This document shows, piece after piece, positions 8,389 to 17,646 of a stretch of 64,000 nucleotides of DNA. Where the stretch lies: the NCBI RefSeq assembly GCF_004524775.2, contig NZ_CP119081.1, positions 248,001 to 312,000 on the forward strand. The letters run 5' to 3'. Below the pieces are notes generated by a model. That model saw only the letters and a program-made list of their open reading frames with translations, was not told where the DNA came from and searched no databases. Position numbers and translations under genes: made by a program. This DNA is from Helcococcus ovis. GTDB lineage: Bacteria > Bacillota > Clostridia > Tissierellales > Peptoniphilaceae. Position 1 is the stretch's first letter. Each line of letters begins with the position of its first letter.

Positions 8389-11148
8389 ATGAATATAAAT
8401 TATAATCAAAATGAAGCTATAAATACTATAGATGGACCGGTATTAATCATTGCAGGACCGGGTACGGGCAAAACTTTTACATTAGTTGAGCGAGTTATAA
8501 ATATGGTTGCAAATTTAGGTATTGATCCCTCTAAAATATTAATTTCAACATTTACAAATAAGGCCTCTTTTGAATTAATTGACAGATTGTCAATTAAATT
8601 TAAGGAATTAAATATACATAAAGATGTAAATGATATGATGATTGGCAATTTTCACTCTATTGCAAGACGAATATTAGATGAATATATAGATTTTACACCT
8701 CTTAAGAGAGGGTATATACAGATTGATTCAGTTGAACAAAATTATCTTATAAATAGGTTTTTACCATATTTTAGAAATATTGATGGATATGCTTATGTGA
8801 TAAATAAAAATAGAGAAGTAAAAGATATAGCAAAGATAATAAATAAAATTTGTGAGGATGGTATACTTGATAGAAAATCAGATAATCAAAGATATAATTT
8901 ATATTTCAAGATAGTTGAAATGTATGAAAATATTTTAATGAAATATAATATGATTGATTTTTCTCATGTACTTTTTTATACATATAAGTTACTAGTTGAA
9001 TATCCCGAAATTAAACAATCATTAAGAAAAAAGATTAATTATATGATGATTGATGAATATCAGGATACAAATATTATTCAAGAAAAAATAATCTTTGAAT
9101 TATTAAATGAAAATCAAAATATTTGTGTTGTAGGCGATGATGATCAAAGCCTTTATAGGTTTAGAGGTGCTACTGTAAAAAATATTTTAGAATTTGGGAA
9201 AAAATTTGAAAGTGTTAAGAAAATAAACCTACAACAAAATTATCGTTCAGAAGGAAGTATAATAGGATTTTATTCTAAATATATGAATGATTTAATTGAA
9301 AGTAATCCGGATTTGAGCCAATACAGATATAAAAAAGTACTTTTTTCTGATAGAATTGCTGGTTGTGAAAGAGTAAGAAGACTTACAGCAAATTCTGATG
9401 AACAATGGTATGAAAAAATTTATGAACTTATTTATAATTTAAAAAATAAAGGAGCAATAAATAATTATAATGAGATTGCTTTATTATTTGGTTCTTTAAA
9501 TCATGAAAAATCTAGAAAGTTAATTTCATTTTTAAAAAGTAGAGATATAGACGTATATATGCCTGCTACATCTACTTTAATTTCACAAAATGAAATACGA
9601 AAAATATTAGGTGCACTTTATGCAATTTTTAAAAATGTGATAATAAATAAAGTTAAAAACTTTGATCGTGAAACACAAGTATTTTTAGACAACTGTTATG
9701 ATAATTTTTATAAATCTAAATTAAAAGAAGATGAGCTTGATCAGTTTATAATAAGAATGTCTAACTATATTTCCTCAGAAGATATTAAAATTACATTACA
9801 TGATATATGTTATAGGTTATTTGCGTATAAACCTTTTTTTAACTATATGAATGATATTGATAGGGCTAAGAAATATTCAAGATTTTTAGAGTTGATTGAT
9901 GCATTTAATTTAATTGAAGGTATTTATACTATAAATTCTTCTAATATAGAAAAATTTGTTAATGTATTCTTTTATGAATTTATAAAATTTATAAAGGATG
10001 AAAAAATTTCTGATTTTGAAGAAGAAACAAAAATTCCTGATAAAAATTCTGTAAGTGCATTAACCATTCATGCTTCAAAAGGAATGGAATATCCTGTAGT
10101 TATCATGGCTTCAATGTGGGATAAAGTATTTAACAGTTATAAAAACAAGCTTGATGATGACTTAAATAAAATTAGTTTTATGTATGAAAAAGATACTTCA
10201 TTTGAACCAAGTGAAATGATAAATTTATTAGATTTTTATAGAAAAAATTATACGGGATTTTCAAGAGCAAAGGATTTGTTAGTTTTAGCAGGTCTTGAAA
10301 CAAATTATATTTCCGTATCAGACGATTTGAGGCAAATCTTTTTAAGTTTAGATGAAATTGACTTAAATGATTTGGATATAGAAAAGGGAAAAGCTAAGGA
10401 TAATAAAGTGAAATCTTTATATTCTTTTACAGCAGATATAGTACCATACAATAACTGTCCATTTGAATATTTTTATACAAGGAAATTAAAATTTTCAATG
10501 CCAAAAACTCCAAGTCTTTTCTATGGTTTAGTTGTCCATGAATCTATTGAATACATTAATAAAAAGATTATAAAAGGAAGAGATGTTTCTAAAGAAGAAA
10601 TTTCAAATATTGTGTTAGAAATTTCAAGACAAAAATATATTCAAGGTGCAGAAAATTTAAATAGAGAAATTGTAGATAAAGCGATAAAAGAAGTTTTGTT
10701 ATATTATAATTTCTTAAAAACTTTAGGTAAACCTGTAGAAAGTGAGTTAAATATTACTATGTCTACAGATAAATATGTGATCACAGGTAATGTCGATATG
10801 ATTTATGAAAAAAATGGAGAATATCATATTGTTGACTTTAAAACAGGTACACCACCGGATGAAAATGATGGGCATCATTCACTTGAAACTTATTTTAATC
10901 AAATAAACCTATATGCACATTTATTTGAACTTACTAAAAATAAAAAAATTGCAACAATGTCACTATATTTTACAGATTTAAATGCAAAAAAACGTTTATT
11001 CACTTTTGAATATGATGAAGCTAAAAATATAGAAATTCAAAAAATGATAGATGATACAGTTTCAAAGATTGAAAATGAAGAATTTAATATATCAGAGAAA
11101 TGTAAAGAAAGTAGGAGTTTATTAAAGTTTTTTATGGCTAAAAAATAA
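8389..11148 (+). CDS. UvrD/PcrA-type superfamily 1 helicase with C-terminal RecB-like nuclease
   Basis: This is a predicted ATP-driven 3'-5' DNA helicase fused to a PD-(D/E)XK nuclease, probably for repair or recombination. Helicase motif I GPGTGKT is at residues 23-29, motif II DEYQD at 222-226, VVGDDDQSLYRFRGA just after, the QQNYRS motif near 280, SALTIHASKGMEYPVVIM near 555 and YTGFSRAKDLLVLAG near 625. The nuclease part starts around 680 (NNCPFEYFYTRK) and has the catalytic VDFKTG (Asp816, Lys818) near the end. No four-cysteine Fe-S set like that of AddB is visible. The length (919) is like PcrA plus a nuclease domain. No partner addA/addB gene is next to it. Confidence 0.85.
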   Translation: MNINYNQNEAINTIDGPVLIIAGPGTGKTFTLVERVINMVANLGIDPSKILISTFTNKASFELIDRLSIKFKELNIHKDVNDMMIGNFHSIARRILDEYIDFTPLKRGYIQIDSVEQNYLINRFLPYFRNIDGYAYVINKNREVKDIAKIINKICEDGILDRKSDNQRYNLYFKIVEMYENILMKYNMIDFSHVLFYTYKLLVEYPEIKQSLRKKINYMMIDEYQDTNIIQEKIIFELLNENQNICVVGDDDQSLYRFRGATVKNILEFGKKFESVKKINLQQNYRSEGSIIGFYSKYMNDLIESNPDLSQYRYKKVLFSDRIAGCERVRRLTANSDEQWYEKIYELIYNLKNKGAINNYNEIALLFGSLNHEKSRKLISFLKSRDIDVYMPATSTLISQNEIRKILGALYAIFKNVIINKVKNFDRETQVFLDNCYDNFYKSKLKEDELDQFIIRMSNYISSEDIKITLHDICYRLFAYKPFFNYMNDIDRAKKYSRFLELIDAFNLIEGIYTINSSNIEKFVNVFFYEFIKFIKDEKISDFEEETKIPDKNSVSALTIHASKGMEYPVVIMASMWDKVFNSYKNKLDDDLNKISFMYEKDTSFEPSEMINLLDFYRKNYTGFSRAKDLLVLAGLETNYISVSDDLRQIFLSLDEIDLNDLDIEKGKAKDNKVKSLYSFTADIVPYNNCPFEYFYTRKLKFSMPKTPSLFYGLVVHESIEYINKKIIKGRDVSKEEISNIVLEISRQKYIQGAENLNREIVDKAIKEVLLYYNFLKTLGKPVESELNITMSTDKYVITGNVDMIYEKNGEYHIVDFKTGTPPDENDGHHSLETYFNQINLYAHLFELTKNKKIATMSLYFTDLNAKKRLFTFEYDEAKNIEIQKMIDDTVSKIENEEFNISEKCKESRSLLKFFMAKK

Positions 11149-11561
11149 CAAAAACTAACTTACGACACTAGTCCTTGCTTAACGAACTGACCTCCTTAAA
11201 GTCGACTTTTATAGCCGACTTTAAGGAGGTCAGTTCGTTTGTTGTGGCTGCGGAGGTGTATAAGTGGGTTTTATTTATTTTATATAATGTATTATAAAAC
11301 CAAAGGAATGAAAAATAAAAATTTGGTTCTATAATATAATTATAATTAGTATTTAAAAGAACCAAATTTTATCTTTTAATCTTCTTAAAATGTTACTTTA
11401 ATTCTTAATTAAATCTATGGATATTTGATAAAAAAACAAATATCTAATTCTCTAAATGTCCTATTTTATTTACTGACGATATTTGACTAATAAATTTTTA
11501 ATTAATATCAAACATTGTGTATTAACTTTTAATAATGAAACACATTCATTAATAATTACAT
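11149..11561. other. Non-coding stretch with a long perfect hairpin
   Basis: No convincing gene is seen. The main item is a perfect inverted repeat at 11178-11239 (listed separately), followed by a GC-richer patch (GTGGCTGCGGAGGTG near 11243) and then plain AT-rich sequence up to the end of the minus-strand gene at 11562. Small frames here are made mainly by the hairpin arms. Confidence 0.6.
11178..11239. repeat. Perfect long inverted repeat (hairpin)
   Basis: Arms of about 24 bp (left starts AACGAACTGACCTCC, right ends GGAGGTCAGTTCGTT) are separated by about 14 nt. No T-run follows, so it is not a normal terminator. The right arm contains a perfect Shine-Dalgarno-like AAGGAGGT. It could be a mobile palindrome, a small structured RNA, or a transcription barrier after the helicase gene. 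Confidence 0.85.
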
Positions 11562-12467
11562 CTATCTTGATATAGAAATATGATATGGAGTTAGGTATCC
11601 CGCTCGTTGTGCAGCATACATCGCATTTACAGCTATATTTTGAATACTAGAATACTTGTTAGGCTCAAAATCATAATAATCTCTTATTATCAAATATCCA
11701 CTTGAAGCTCTTTCCCAGCTAAACTTATGTATGGCATAATATAAATCCTTTTGAGATGTTGTTCCAGAATTTGGAAAAGCATCATCACCCGTGTTTTTAT
11801 ATGGTTTATTCTTTAATTTTGAAAAAACCGGAGAATTCTCAACTTTATACCCATTAACTGGTGAATAAACCGAGTTTTTATTTTTATTTTTAACTGCATG
11901 AGTTAATAATTCTGATGATAAAACATACCCCTTAGCATAAAACCAGGCATTAACCGCTGCAACCTGTATTCTAAATTCTCGGTATGGATCTATTGTAATA
12001 ATAGGACTTACATGTGATATATTTTTTAATAAAGATTTCCGGGAATAGTCATTTTTTCTATTTATCATGTTATTATATTTATAGTCATTGTAATCCTTCA
12101 ATTGTTGTTCAAGTGTATCAATAAGTTCTTTAGTTTTTATAGTTTTATCATGATTTAAATTTCCGGATAGTATCAATTTTTTATAAAATTTGATACTATC
12201 TTCTAAACTTTTTTCAACGGAATAATTAATTTCAGATAATTGATTTTCAATAGCATTAATTTGATTATCTAAATCTGATATATTAACCACTTTCGTAATT
12301 TGATTATATGATTTTTCATTTGGATCTATAGCATAAACATTAGATGTATAAAAAGTTAAAACAGTAAATAAAATCGCTAAAAAAATTTTTTTATATTTTC
12401 GTATAAAAATCCTCCATATATTATATAATATTTTCAAATATATAATATATTTTCTTATTTTCATCAA
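11562..12467 (-). CDS. Predicted secreted protein of unknown function
   Basis: Not recognised. The mature part (about 255 residues) has no family motif that I can name. It is rich in Tyr, Asn and Lys and ends with an aromatic-rich segment (YLIIRDYYDF, AQRAGYLTPYHIS). A good signal peptide (IRKYKKIFLAILF... ending SNVYA) sits at residues 22-46 of the longest frame. The start is doubtful: the longest frame starts at a TTG (12467) followed by ATG, both without a clear ribosome site. By contrast a GGAGG (12411-12415) lies 6 nt before an in-frame ATA (12402-12404), exactly where the signal peptide should begin. The gene overlaps the upstream gene if the long start is used. Confidence 0.55.
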   Translation of the reverse strand: MMKIRKYIIYLKILYNIWRIFIRKYKKIFLAILFTVLTFYTSNVYAIDPNEKSYNQITKVVNISDLDNQINAIENQLSEINYSVEKSLEDSIKFYKKLILSGNLNHDKTIKTKELIDTLEQQLKDYNDYKYNNMINRKNDYSRKSLLKNISHVSPIITIDPYREFRIQVAAVNAWFYAKGYVLSSELLTHAVKNKNKNSVYSPVNGYKVENSPVFSKLKNKPYKNTGDDAFPNSGTTSQKDLYYAIHKFSWERASSGYLIIRDYYDFEPNKYSSIQNIAVNAMYAAQRAGYLTPYHISISR

Positions 12468-12882
12468 ATATAATTATTAAGGTCTTGAAAAAAAATGAAT
12501 CATGCTTGTTTTTTTTTACAGAATCTATAATCTTTATATCTTTCAATTTTATCAATCTTGTTAATCCTGCATTTTTTATCATTTCAGATAATAATTTCAT
12601 ATCACTATCTAATTCTACATTTCTATAGCATTCAGCACAATCAATACTATAATCAAAGTTCTTAGAATTTAATTTTAATATTCTTTGACCATCATTTACA
12701 AATCCTCTTTCAGATTCATATAAAACATCAATATTATAAGGTTTTTTGATACTAATTCCCCATGAATTTAATAATGTTTTTTTATAAAAATTATTATTAT
12801 ATTGTATAAAAAATAAAATTAGAGCAAGTAAAATTAATACAAATAAAATGATCCCTATTCCTATTTTACATTTTCTTTTCAA
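12421..12882 (-). CDS. Small membrane-anchored protein of unknown function
   Basis: Not recognised. The 153 residues begin with a basic stretch and one membrane helix (about 7-29), followed by an extracytoplasmic domain of about 120 residues. A short motif DCAECY in the middle holds two cysteines. The start codon is TTG, supported by a strong AAGGAGGT 5 nt upstream. It is immediately upstream of, and overlaps, the secreted gene at 11562, so the pair probably forms a small operon. Confidence 0.55.
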   Translation of the reverse strand: MKRKCKIGIGIILFVLILLALILFFIQYNNNFYKKTLLNSWGISIKKPYNIDVLYESERGFVNDGQRILKLNSKNFDYSIDCAECYRNVELDSDMKLLSEMIKNAGLTRLIKLKDIKIIDSVKKNKHDSFFFKTLIIIFDENKKIYYIFENII

Positions 12883-13340
12883 AAATACCTCCTTATTTCT
12901 ACAAAAATTAAATAATTACAAAAATTATATTGAACATAAATATCATTTAAAAAAATAAATATTAAAAATAGTAATTTTGAGATTTATTTATTTTTTTTAG
13001 GAAATCGTTTTTTTTTAAAAATATAACAAAATACAATTTAAATGTCAAGATAAAATTAATAATATTAAAATAAACTATTTTTAGTATATTCATATTATTT
13101 AACATTATAATTATTTTAAAATAATTTAATATTATATACCTTTTCGTTAATACTAAAATAAAAACGTGGTATTAAGTAATACTTAAATTCTTTGATGTAT
13201 AAATATTATAAAAAAACGTTTTAGAAACTAATCTCCCTTTATTTGCTATATTAGTTTGATTTTTCTTGTATTTTTTATTTAATCATTTTTTGTACATTCT
13301 TATATTAGCATTAATATTGTTACATTTATTTTATAATTAA

Positions 13341-13570
13341 AAGCAGACGGATTTCTAAATTTTCTAAGTTTTGTCCGTAAAATTTTGAATCTTTTGAAGA
13401 AAATAGCAGACAAAAAGCCTTTATTCGCCATTTTTGTTCGTAAATTTTAAGTAGGAATGTGAATTACTTCGATAAAAGCAGATGAAATCAATTAAATCGG
13501 ATATTTTATCCGTAAATTTATCCGAGAAAAGCAGATGAAAGTGTTAAAAATAGAGATTTCATCCGTAAAA
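13341..13570. repeat. Four degenerate GCAGAY...TCCGTAAA repeat units
   Basis: Units at about 13341-13384, 13403-13445, 13475-13516 and 13528-13570 each begin with (A)AGCAGAY and end with TYCGTAAA. The inner flanks tend to pair with each other (GATGAAA/TTTCATC in unit 4, ACAAAAA/TTTTTGT in unit 2, GATGAAAT/ATTTTATC in unit 3), while the centres differ. Spacing is irregular (53-72 bp) and the repeats are not identical, so this is not a CRISPR array. Confidence 0.6.
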
Positions 13571-13621
13571 TATTCAAAATAGGGGTGAAATTTTTTAGTA
13601 ATGTATTTTTAAGTGCAATAT

Positions 13622-13964
13622 TTATATATATTTTCTTTCAGATATTTTTGCAACTTTAAAATTGTGTACGAAGTCAAATAAAACGTCAGAACTATAGGCA
13701 TTATTTAAAAACTTAAATTGTAAAAGTTTTGTAAGTAAAACATCAAGATAACAAATTAGAAAATGTCCAATGATAGTATCTTTTTTTTTGTAAATAAACG
13801 GATCTAGCATCAAGTTGAGACTTCATTATATGAAAAGATACTTCTATTCTCCAAAGTATATGGTAAGCCTCATATACATCTTTTTCAATCATAGACAGTT
13901 CAGAAGTAATAATAAGATTGTAACCAGCTAGTTCCAAAGATTTTTTGATTAGTTTTTCATTCAT
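13622..13964 (-). pseudogene. IS transposase C-terminal remnant (IS4/IS1634-like), frameshifted
   Basis: Two overlapping minus-strand frames (13743-13964 and 13622-13813) together read like the C-terminus of an IS1634-type DDE transposase. The first contains GYNLIITSELSM, then YHILWRIEVSFHIMKSQLDARSV, with the catalytic-type Glu in the WRIE segment. The second frame continues with IGHFLICYLDVLLTKLLQ. A frameshift near 13785-13800 joins them. The N-terminal two thirds are missing, so this is a dead remnant. Confidence 0.75.
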
Positions 13965-14202
13965 AGTTACTTTAATTTTGCCATCTGTTTCATTTCATTT
14001 TTTATCAGTTTCTTAAGTTTTTTAAAATTTAAAAAATCTAGTAAATATACTAGCTTAAAGTATGTGATATATTAATTTAATTAAAAAAATCATGGTGCTA
14101 AATCATAAATACGGGAACTGTCAAATTCCTTTATATAATATTACAAATTATTCTAGTTATAGATGTGAAAATATATGAATTAGGTTAAGTTATACACTAT
14201 AA

Positions 14203-14232
14203 TTGTTTTTTTAGCCTTAAAAATGATATAAT
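14203..14232 (+). promoter_or_regulatory. Promoter of the yybS-gdpP-rplI-dnaB block
   Basis: TTGTTT (14203-14208), 18 bp, TATAAT (14227-14232), then GAATGGAG and the ATG at 14256. It is the only clear promoter seen ahead of the long co-directional gene block. Confidence 0.65.
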
Positions 14233-14255
14233 AATAGTTATAGAATGGAGAAAAT

Positions 14256-15212
14256 ATGATAAAAAATAAAAGATTTGAGAGTGCTTTGGATATTTTAATG
14301 ACAAGTGTTATTTCACTAATGATTATCTATTTTTTAGGTGTATCTGGGATATCTAATTTATTTTTGTTTGTTCCATTTATAATACTATTGATTAGATATG
14401 ATATTAAGAAATTTTTAATTTCATTTTTAATTACTATAGTAGGAATGTATTTCATGACGGGTATTTTAAGCACTATGATTTTTGGAACTCTTATATTAAT
14501 TATGAGTTTTGTTATTTCAAATTTAATAAAAAAACAATGCAAAATAGAAAAAATAGTTAAGATTTCTACATTTGTATATATCGGATGTATTATTTTAACA
14601 TTTTCAACACTTTATTTTGTTTTTAAGGTTAACATGATTACGGATATTAAAAATTCTATGGAAAACATTGTAAAATATATGGAAGAATCTTTGAAGAGTG
14701 ATATAAATTTTTCGAGTAATTCAATTGATTTGTATATTCAAACCTTGAAAAGTGCAACAAATTATTTTATAAGTATTATTCCTGGATTTTTGGTAGTTTT
14801 TGCAATATTAATCGCATTTTTTAATAAAGTTTTTAGTCTTAAATTATTGAAAAAAATAGGATATGAAATAAAGCAAAATACTAAATTGAATAATTTTAGA
14901 TTAGGAAATGAATTTAGAGCATTTGCAACAGCTGTAGCAATAGGCTATTTAATTTCGCTTGTATTTAAAATAAAAAATATAGATTTAGTAATGAAAAATA
15001 TATCATTTGTATTGATATTTTTATTATTTGGAAATGGTATATTAACGTCAAACTTTTTATTGGAAAGAAAATTTAATCTTATAGTTGCTTATATAATCGT
15101 TATATTTGTATTTGTATTTTTACAAGGATATATGATATTTGCCTTTATAGGATTGATGGATTTAATAGTAAATTTAAGGATGATATTTAATTTAAGAGAG
15201 AGTATAAAATGA
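14256..15212 (+). CDS. yybS: YybS-like DUF2232 membrane protein
   Basis: An integral membrane protein with about eight hydrophobic helices over 318 residues and no catalytic motif. The assignment rests on membrane topology and especially on order: in Bacillus subtilis yybS precedes yybT (gdpP), rplI and the replicative helicase, exactly as here. Members are thought to be transport-like components, but the biochemical role is unknown. The stop overlaps the gdpP start (ATGA), so the two are translationally coupled. Confidence 0.75.
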   Translation: MIKNKRFESALDILMTSVISLMIIYFLGVSGISNLFLFVPFIILLIRYDIKKFLISFLITIVGMYFMTGILSTMIFGTLILIMSFVISNLIKKQCKIEKIVKISTFVYIGCIILTFSTLYFVFKVNMITDIKNSMENIVKYMEESLKSDINFSSNSIDLYIQTLKSATNYFISIIPGFLVVFAILIAFFNKVFSLKLLKKIGYEIKQNTKLNNFRLGNEFRAFATAVAIGYLISLVFKIKNIDLVMKNISFVLIFLLFGNGILTSNFLLERKFNLIVAYIIVIFVFVFLQGYMIFAFIGLMDLIVNLRMIFNLRESIK

Positions 15213-17191
15213 GTAATAATTTTTTTGATAAAAAATATTTAAATATATGGATTAATCCAATAATTGTATTTATTATTACAGTAATTTTATTGGTTCTAAA
15301 TATATACTTTGGAATAATTGGTATACTTGCAACTTTCATTGTATCTGCTGTAGCTTACGACACTTACAAGAAGAAAGATAAAGAAATTAAAGATTATATT
15401 GATAAATTGGAAATTTCGTTTGAAGGATTTACAAAAAGTGCAATATTTACAATGCCTTTTCCAATTGCGATATTAAATTATAATCATGAATTGGTATGGT
15501 ATAATTCTAGATTTAAGGAACTTATAGGTGAAAAATCTTCATTAATTCAAATGAAAATGTATAATCTTATACCTGAAATTAATATTGAAAAATTAGATAG
15601 TAGAAATTTTTATAGTATGGATATAGTATATGGATTTAGAAACTATAATGTACAGTTCAACTATACAAATCATGATGGAAATAGTCCGATGACTTTATTA
15701 TATTTTATTGATATTACTGAAAAAGAGGAAACATTAAAAAAATATGAAGATCAAAAAATCGTTTTGATGAATATAAGACTTGATAACTACGAAGAACTTT
15801 CACAAAATACATCGAGTGAAAAACGACCAATTATTTTTGCTGAAATAGATAGTAAGATAACTTCATATTTCCATAAATATGGTAGTTATATTAAAAAGAA
15901 CGACAATGGCAAATATACAGCGGTTGTTCAAAATAAAGAATATAATCAAATGACACGAGAAAAGTTTACTTTTGTTGAAGATGTTAGAAATGTAAATACC
16001 GGTGCATCTATGGCACCGACCCTTTCAATTGGTGTTGGTAAAAATGAAGATTCTCCAAGAGCTATTGAAAAATCTGCAAACTCTGCATTAGATATTGCTT
16101 TAGGTAGAGGCGGAGATCAGATTGTTATAAAATCTAAAGATAAATTAGATTACTTTGGTGGGAAAAATCAAGCTACTGAAAAACGTACAAAAGTTAAAGC
16201 TAGAGTAGTCGCACATGCGTTGATGCAATTAATTGATAAATCTACAGATATTTATATATCAGGGCATAAAAATCCTGATATGGATTCATTTGGTTCAGCA
16301 TTAGGTTTGTGGCATGTTGCAACTAAAAGAAATAAGATAGCATATATTGTTTTATCAGAGATAACTCCTGCAATAAGAAATTTATATGATTATGCAGTAG
16401 AAGAAATAGAAGGTTTGAAAGAACATATTATTGTTCCTGATGAAGCATTTGAAAAAATAAAAGAATCATCACTAGTGATAGTGACAGATAATCATAGAAA
16501 AGCATCAATCGAGGAACCTCGTATGCTTGAAAAGACAAAATCAGTAGTAATAATCGATCATCACAGAAGAGGTAGTGATTATATAGATAATGCTATATTG
16601 AATTATATTGAACCTTATGCATCATCAGCATCAGAACTAGTTACAGAAATGCTGATATATATGGATGAAAAAATAGAAATCGATAAAATAATTGCAAATG
16701 CTCTGTTTGCAGGTATAGTAGTTGATACAAAGAGTTTTAATCAACAAACAGGAGTAAGGACATTTGAAGCAGCTGTTGTATTAAAAGATAATGGGGCAGA
16801 TTTAGGTATTGTAAATAAACTTATGAGTGAAGATTTACAAATTTTGAAATATAGATCGGAAATAATATTAAATTCTGAAATATACAAAGATAAATATATT
16901 TTTGGTGAATTTAATTATGATTTTGAGGAATCAACACTTATAGCATCTCAAGCTGCAGATGAAATGATGAATATTGGGAATATACAGGCATCATTTGTGT
17001 TTACTCTCTCAAAAGGGAGAGTTCATATTTCTGCAAGATCTTATGGAGATGTATCTGTACAACTTATTATGGAAAAATTGAATGGGGGTGGACATAGAAC
17101 AATGGCTGCTACTCAAATAGATTCAACAATAGAAGAAGCAAAAGAATTGCTTAAAAAAGCAATTTCTGAATATGAACAGGAGGAAGATTAA
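15209..17191 (+). CDS. gdpP: Cyclic-di-AMP phosphodiesterase GdpP
   Basis: This membrane enzyme hydrolyses c-di-AMP to pApA and so affects turgor, wall integrity and beta-lactam tolerance. Order of parts: two membrane helices (about 15-55), a PAS-like sensor (about 75-175), a degenerate GGDEF domain (about 180-310) and the DHH-DHHA1 catalytic domain. The catalytic metal ligands lie in [16 protein letters not shown] (about 351-366), VTDNHR and [11 protein letters not shown] (about 449-460). DHHA1 ends with [12 protein letters not shown] near 625. The 660-residue length matches the family. It is coupled to yybS and rplI by one- to four-base overlaps. Confidence 0.94.
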   Translation: MSNNFFDKKYLNIWINPIIVFIITVILLVLNIYFGIIGILATFIVSAVAYDTYKKKDKEIKDYIDKLEISFEGFTKSAIFTMPFPIAILNYNHELVWYNSRFKELIGEKSSLIQMKMYNLIPEINIEKLDSRNFYSMDIVYGFRNYNVQFNYTNHDGNSPMTLLYFIDITEKEETLKKYEDQKIVLMNIRLDNYEELSQNTSSEKRPIIFAEIDSKITSYFHKYGSYIKKNDNGKYTAVVQNKEYNQMTREKFTFVEDVRNVNTGASMAPTLSIGVGKNEDSPRAIEKSANSALDIALGRGGDQIVIKSKDKLDYFGGKNQATEKRTKVKARVVAHALMQLIDKSTDIYISGHKNPDMDSFGSALGLWHVATKRNKIAYIVLSEITPAIRNLYDYAVEEIEGLKEHIIVPDEAFEKIKESSLVIVTDNHRKASIEEPRMLEKTKSVVIIDHHRRGSDYIDNAILNYIEPYASSASELVTEMLIYMDEKIEIDKIIANALFAGIVVDTKSFNQQTGVRTFEAAVVLKDNGADLGIVNKLMSEDLQILKYRSEIILNSEIYKDKYIFGEFNYDFEESTLIASQAADEMMNIGNIQASFVFTLSKGRVHISARSYGDVSVQLIMEKLNGGGHRTMAATQIDSTIEEAKELLKKAISEYEQEED

Positions 17192-17634
17192 TGAAAGTTA
17201 TATTAAAAGCGGATGTTAAAGGTTTAGGGAAAGAAGGCGAATTAGTAAATGCAAAGACAGGTTATGCAAGAAACTTTTTATTTCCAAATAAATTAGCAGT
17301 AGAAGCAACAAAAGAAAATAAAAAAGCATGGGAAGAAGAACTAAGAATTAGAAAAGAAGAGTTTGAAGCCAATAAAGCTGAAGCTGAAAAATTAAAAGAA
17401 AAGTTGGAATCATTATCAGTGGTTGTAAAGAAAAAATCAGGAAATGATGGAAGATTATTTGGTTCTGTTACATCAGGAGATATTGCTAAAGCTTTAGAAG
17501 AAAAAGGCATAGAAATAGACAAAAAGAAAGTAGAATTAAGTGATAATCTAAAAATAGCTGGAAACTACGTAGTTAAAGTTAGAGTTTTCCCGGAAATGTT
17601 AGCAGATCTAAAAGTAGAAGTTAAACCGGAATAA
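17191..17634 (+). CDS. rplI: 50S ribosomal protein bL9
   Basis: A 147-residue ribosomal protein. The N-terminal domain begins [17 protein letters not shown] and has the conserved [18 protein letters not shown]. The long charged connecting helix (about 45-75) and the C-terminal RNA-binding domain with [19 protein letters not shown] are complete. It shares a base with the gdpP stop, behind an AGGAGGA site. Confidence 0.97.
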   Translation: MKVILKADVKGLGKEGELVNAKTGYARNFLFPNKLAVEATKENKKAWEEELRIRKEEFEANKAEAEKLKEKLESLSVVVKKKSGNDGRLFGSVTSGDIAKALEEKGIEIDKKKVELSDNLKIAGNYVVKVRVFPEMLADLKVEVKPE

Positions 17635-17646
17635 TTGGAGTAATAT

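Larger units (their letters stand above)
12883..14255. other. Gene-poor AT-rich region
   Basis: Between 12883 and 13340 I see only low-complexity AT-rich sequence. From 13341 to 13570 there are four degenerate hairpin repeats. At 13622-13964 there is a transposase remnant, and 14203-14232 holds the promoter of the yybS operon. The region looks like an old insertion site for mobile DNA. Confidence 0.6.

Noticed and set aside
11168-11365. Small minus-strand frame in the hairpin region
   Set aside because: Its C-terminal part is the translated hairpin and it has no ribosome site or family likeness; kept as non-coding.
13341-13570. CRISPR array
   Set aside because: Units are not identical, spacing is irregular and no cas genes are near.
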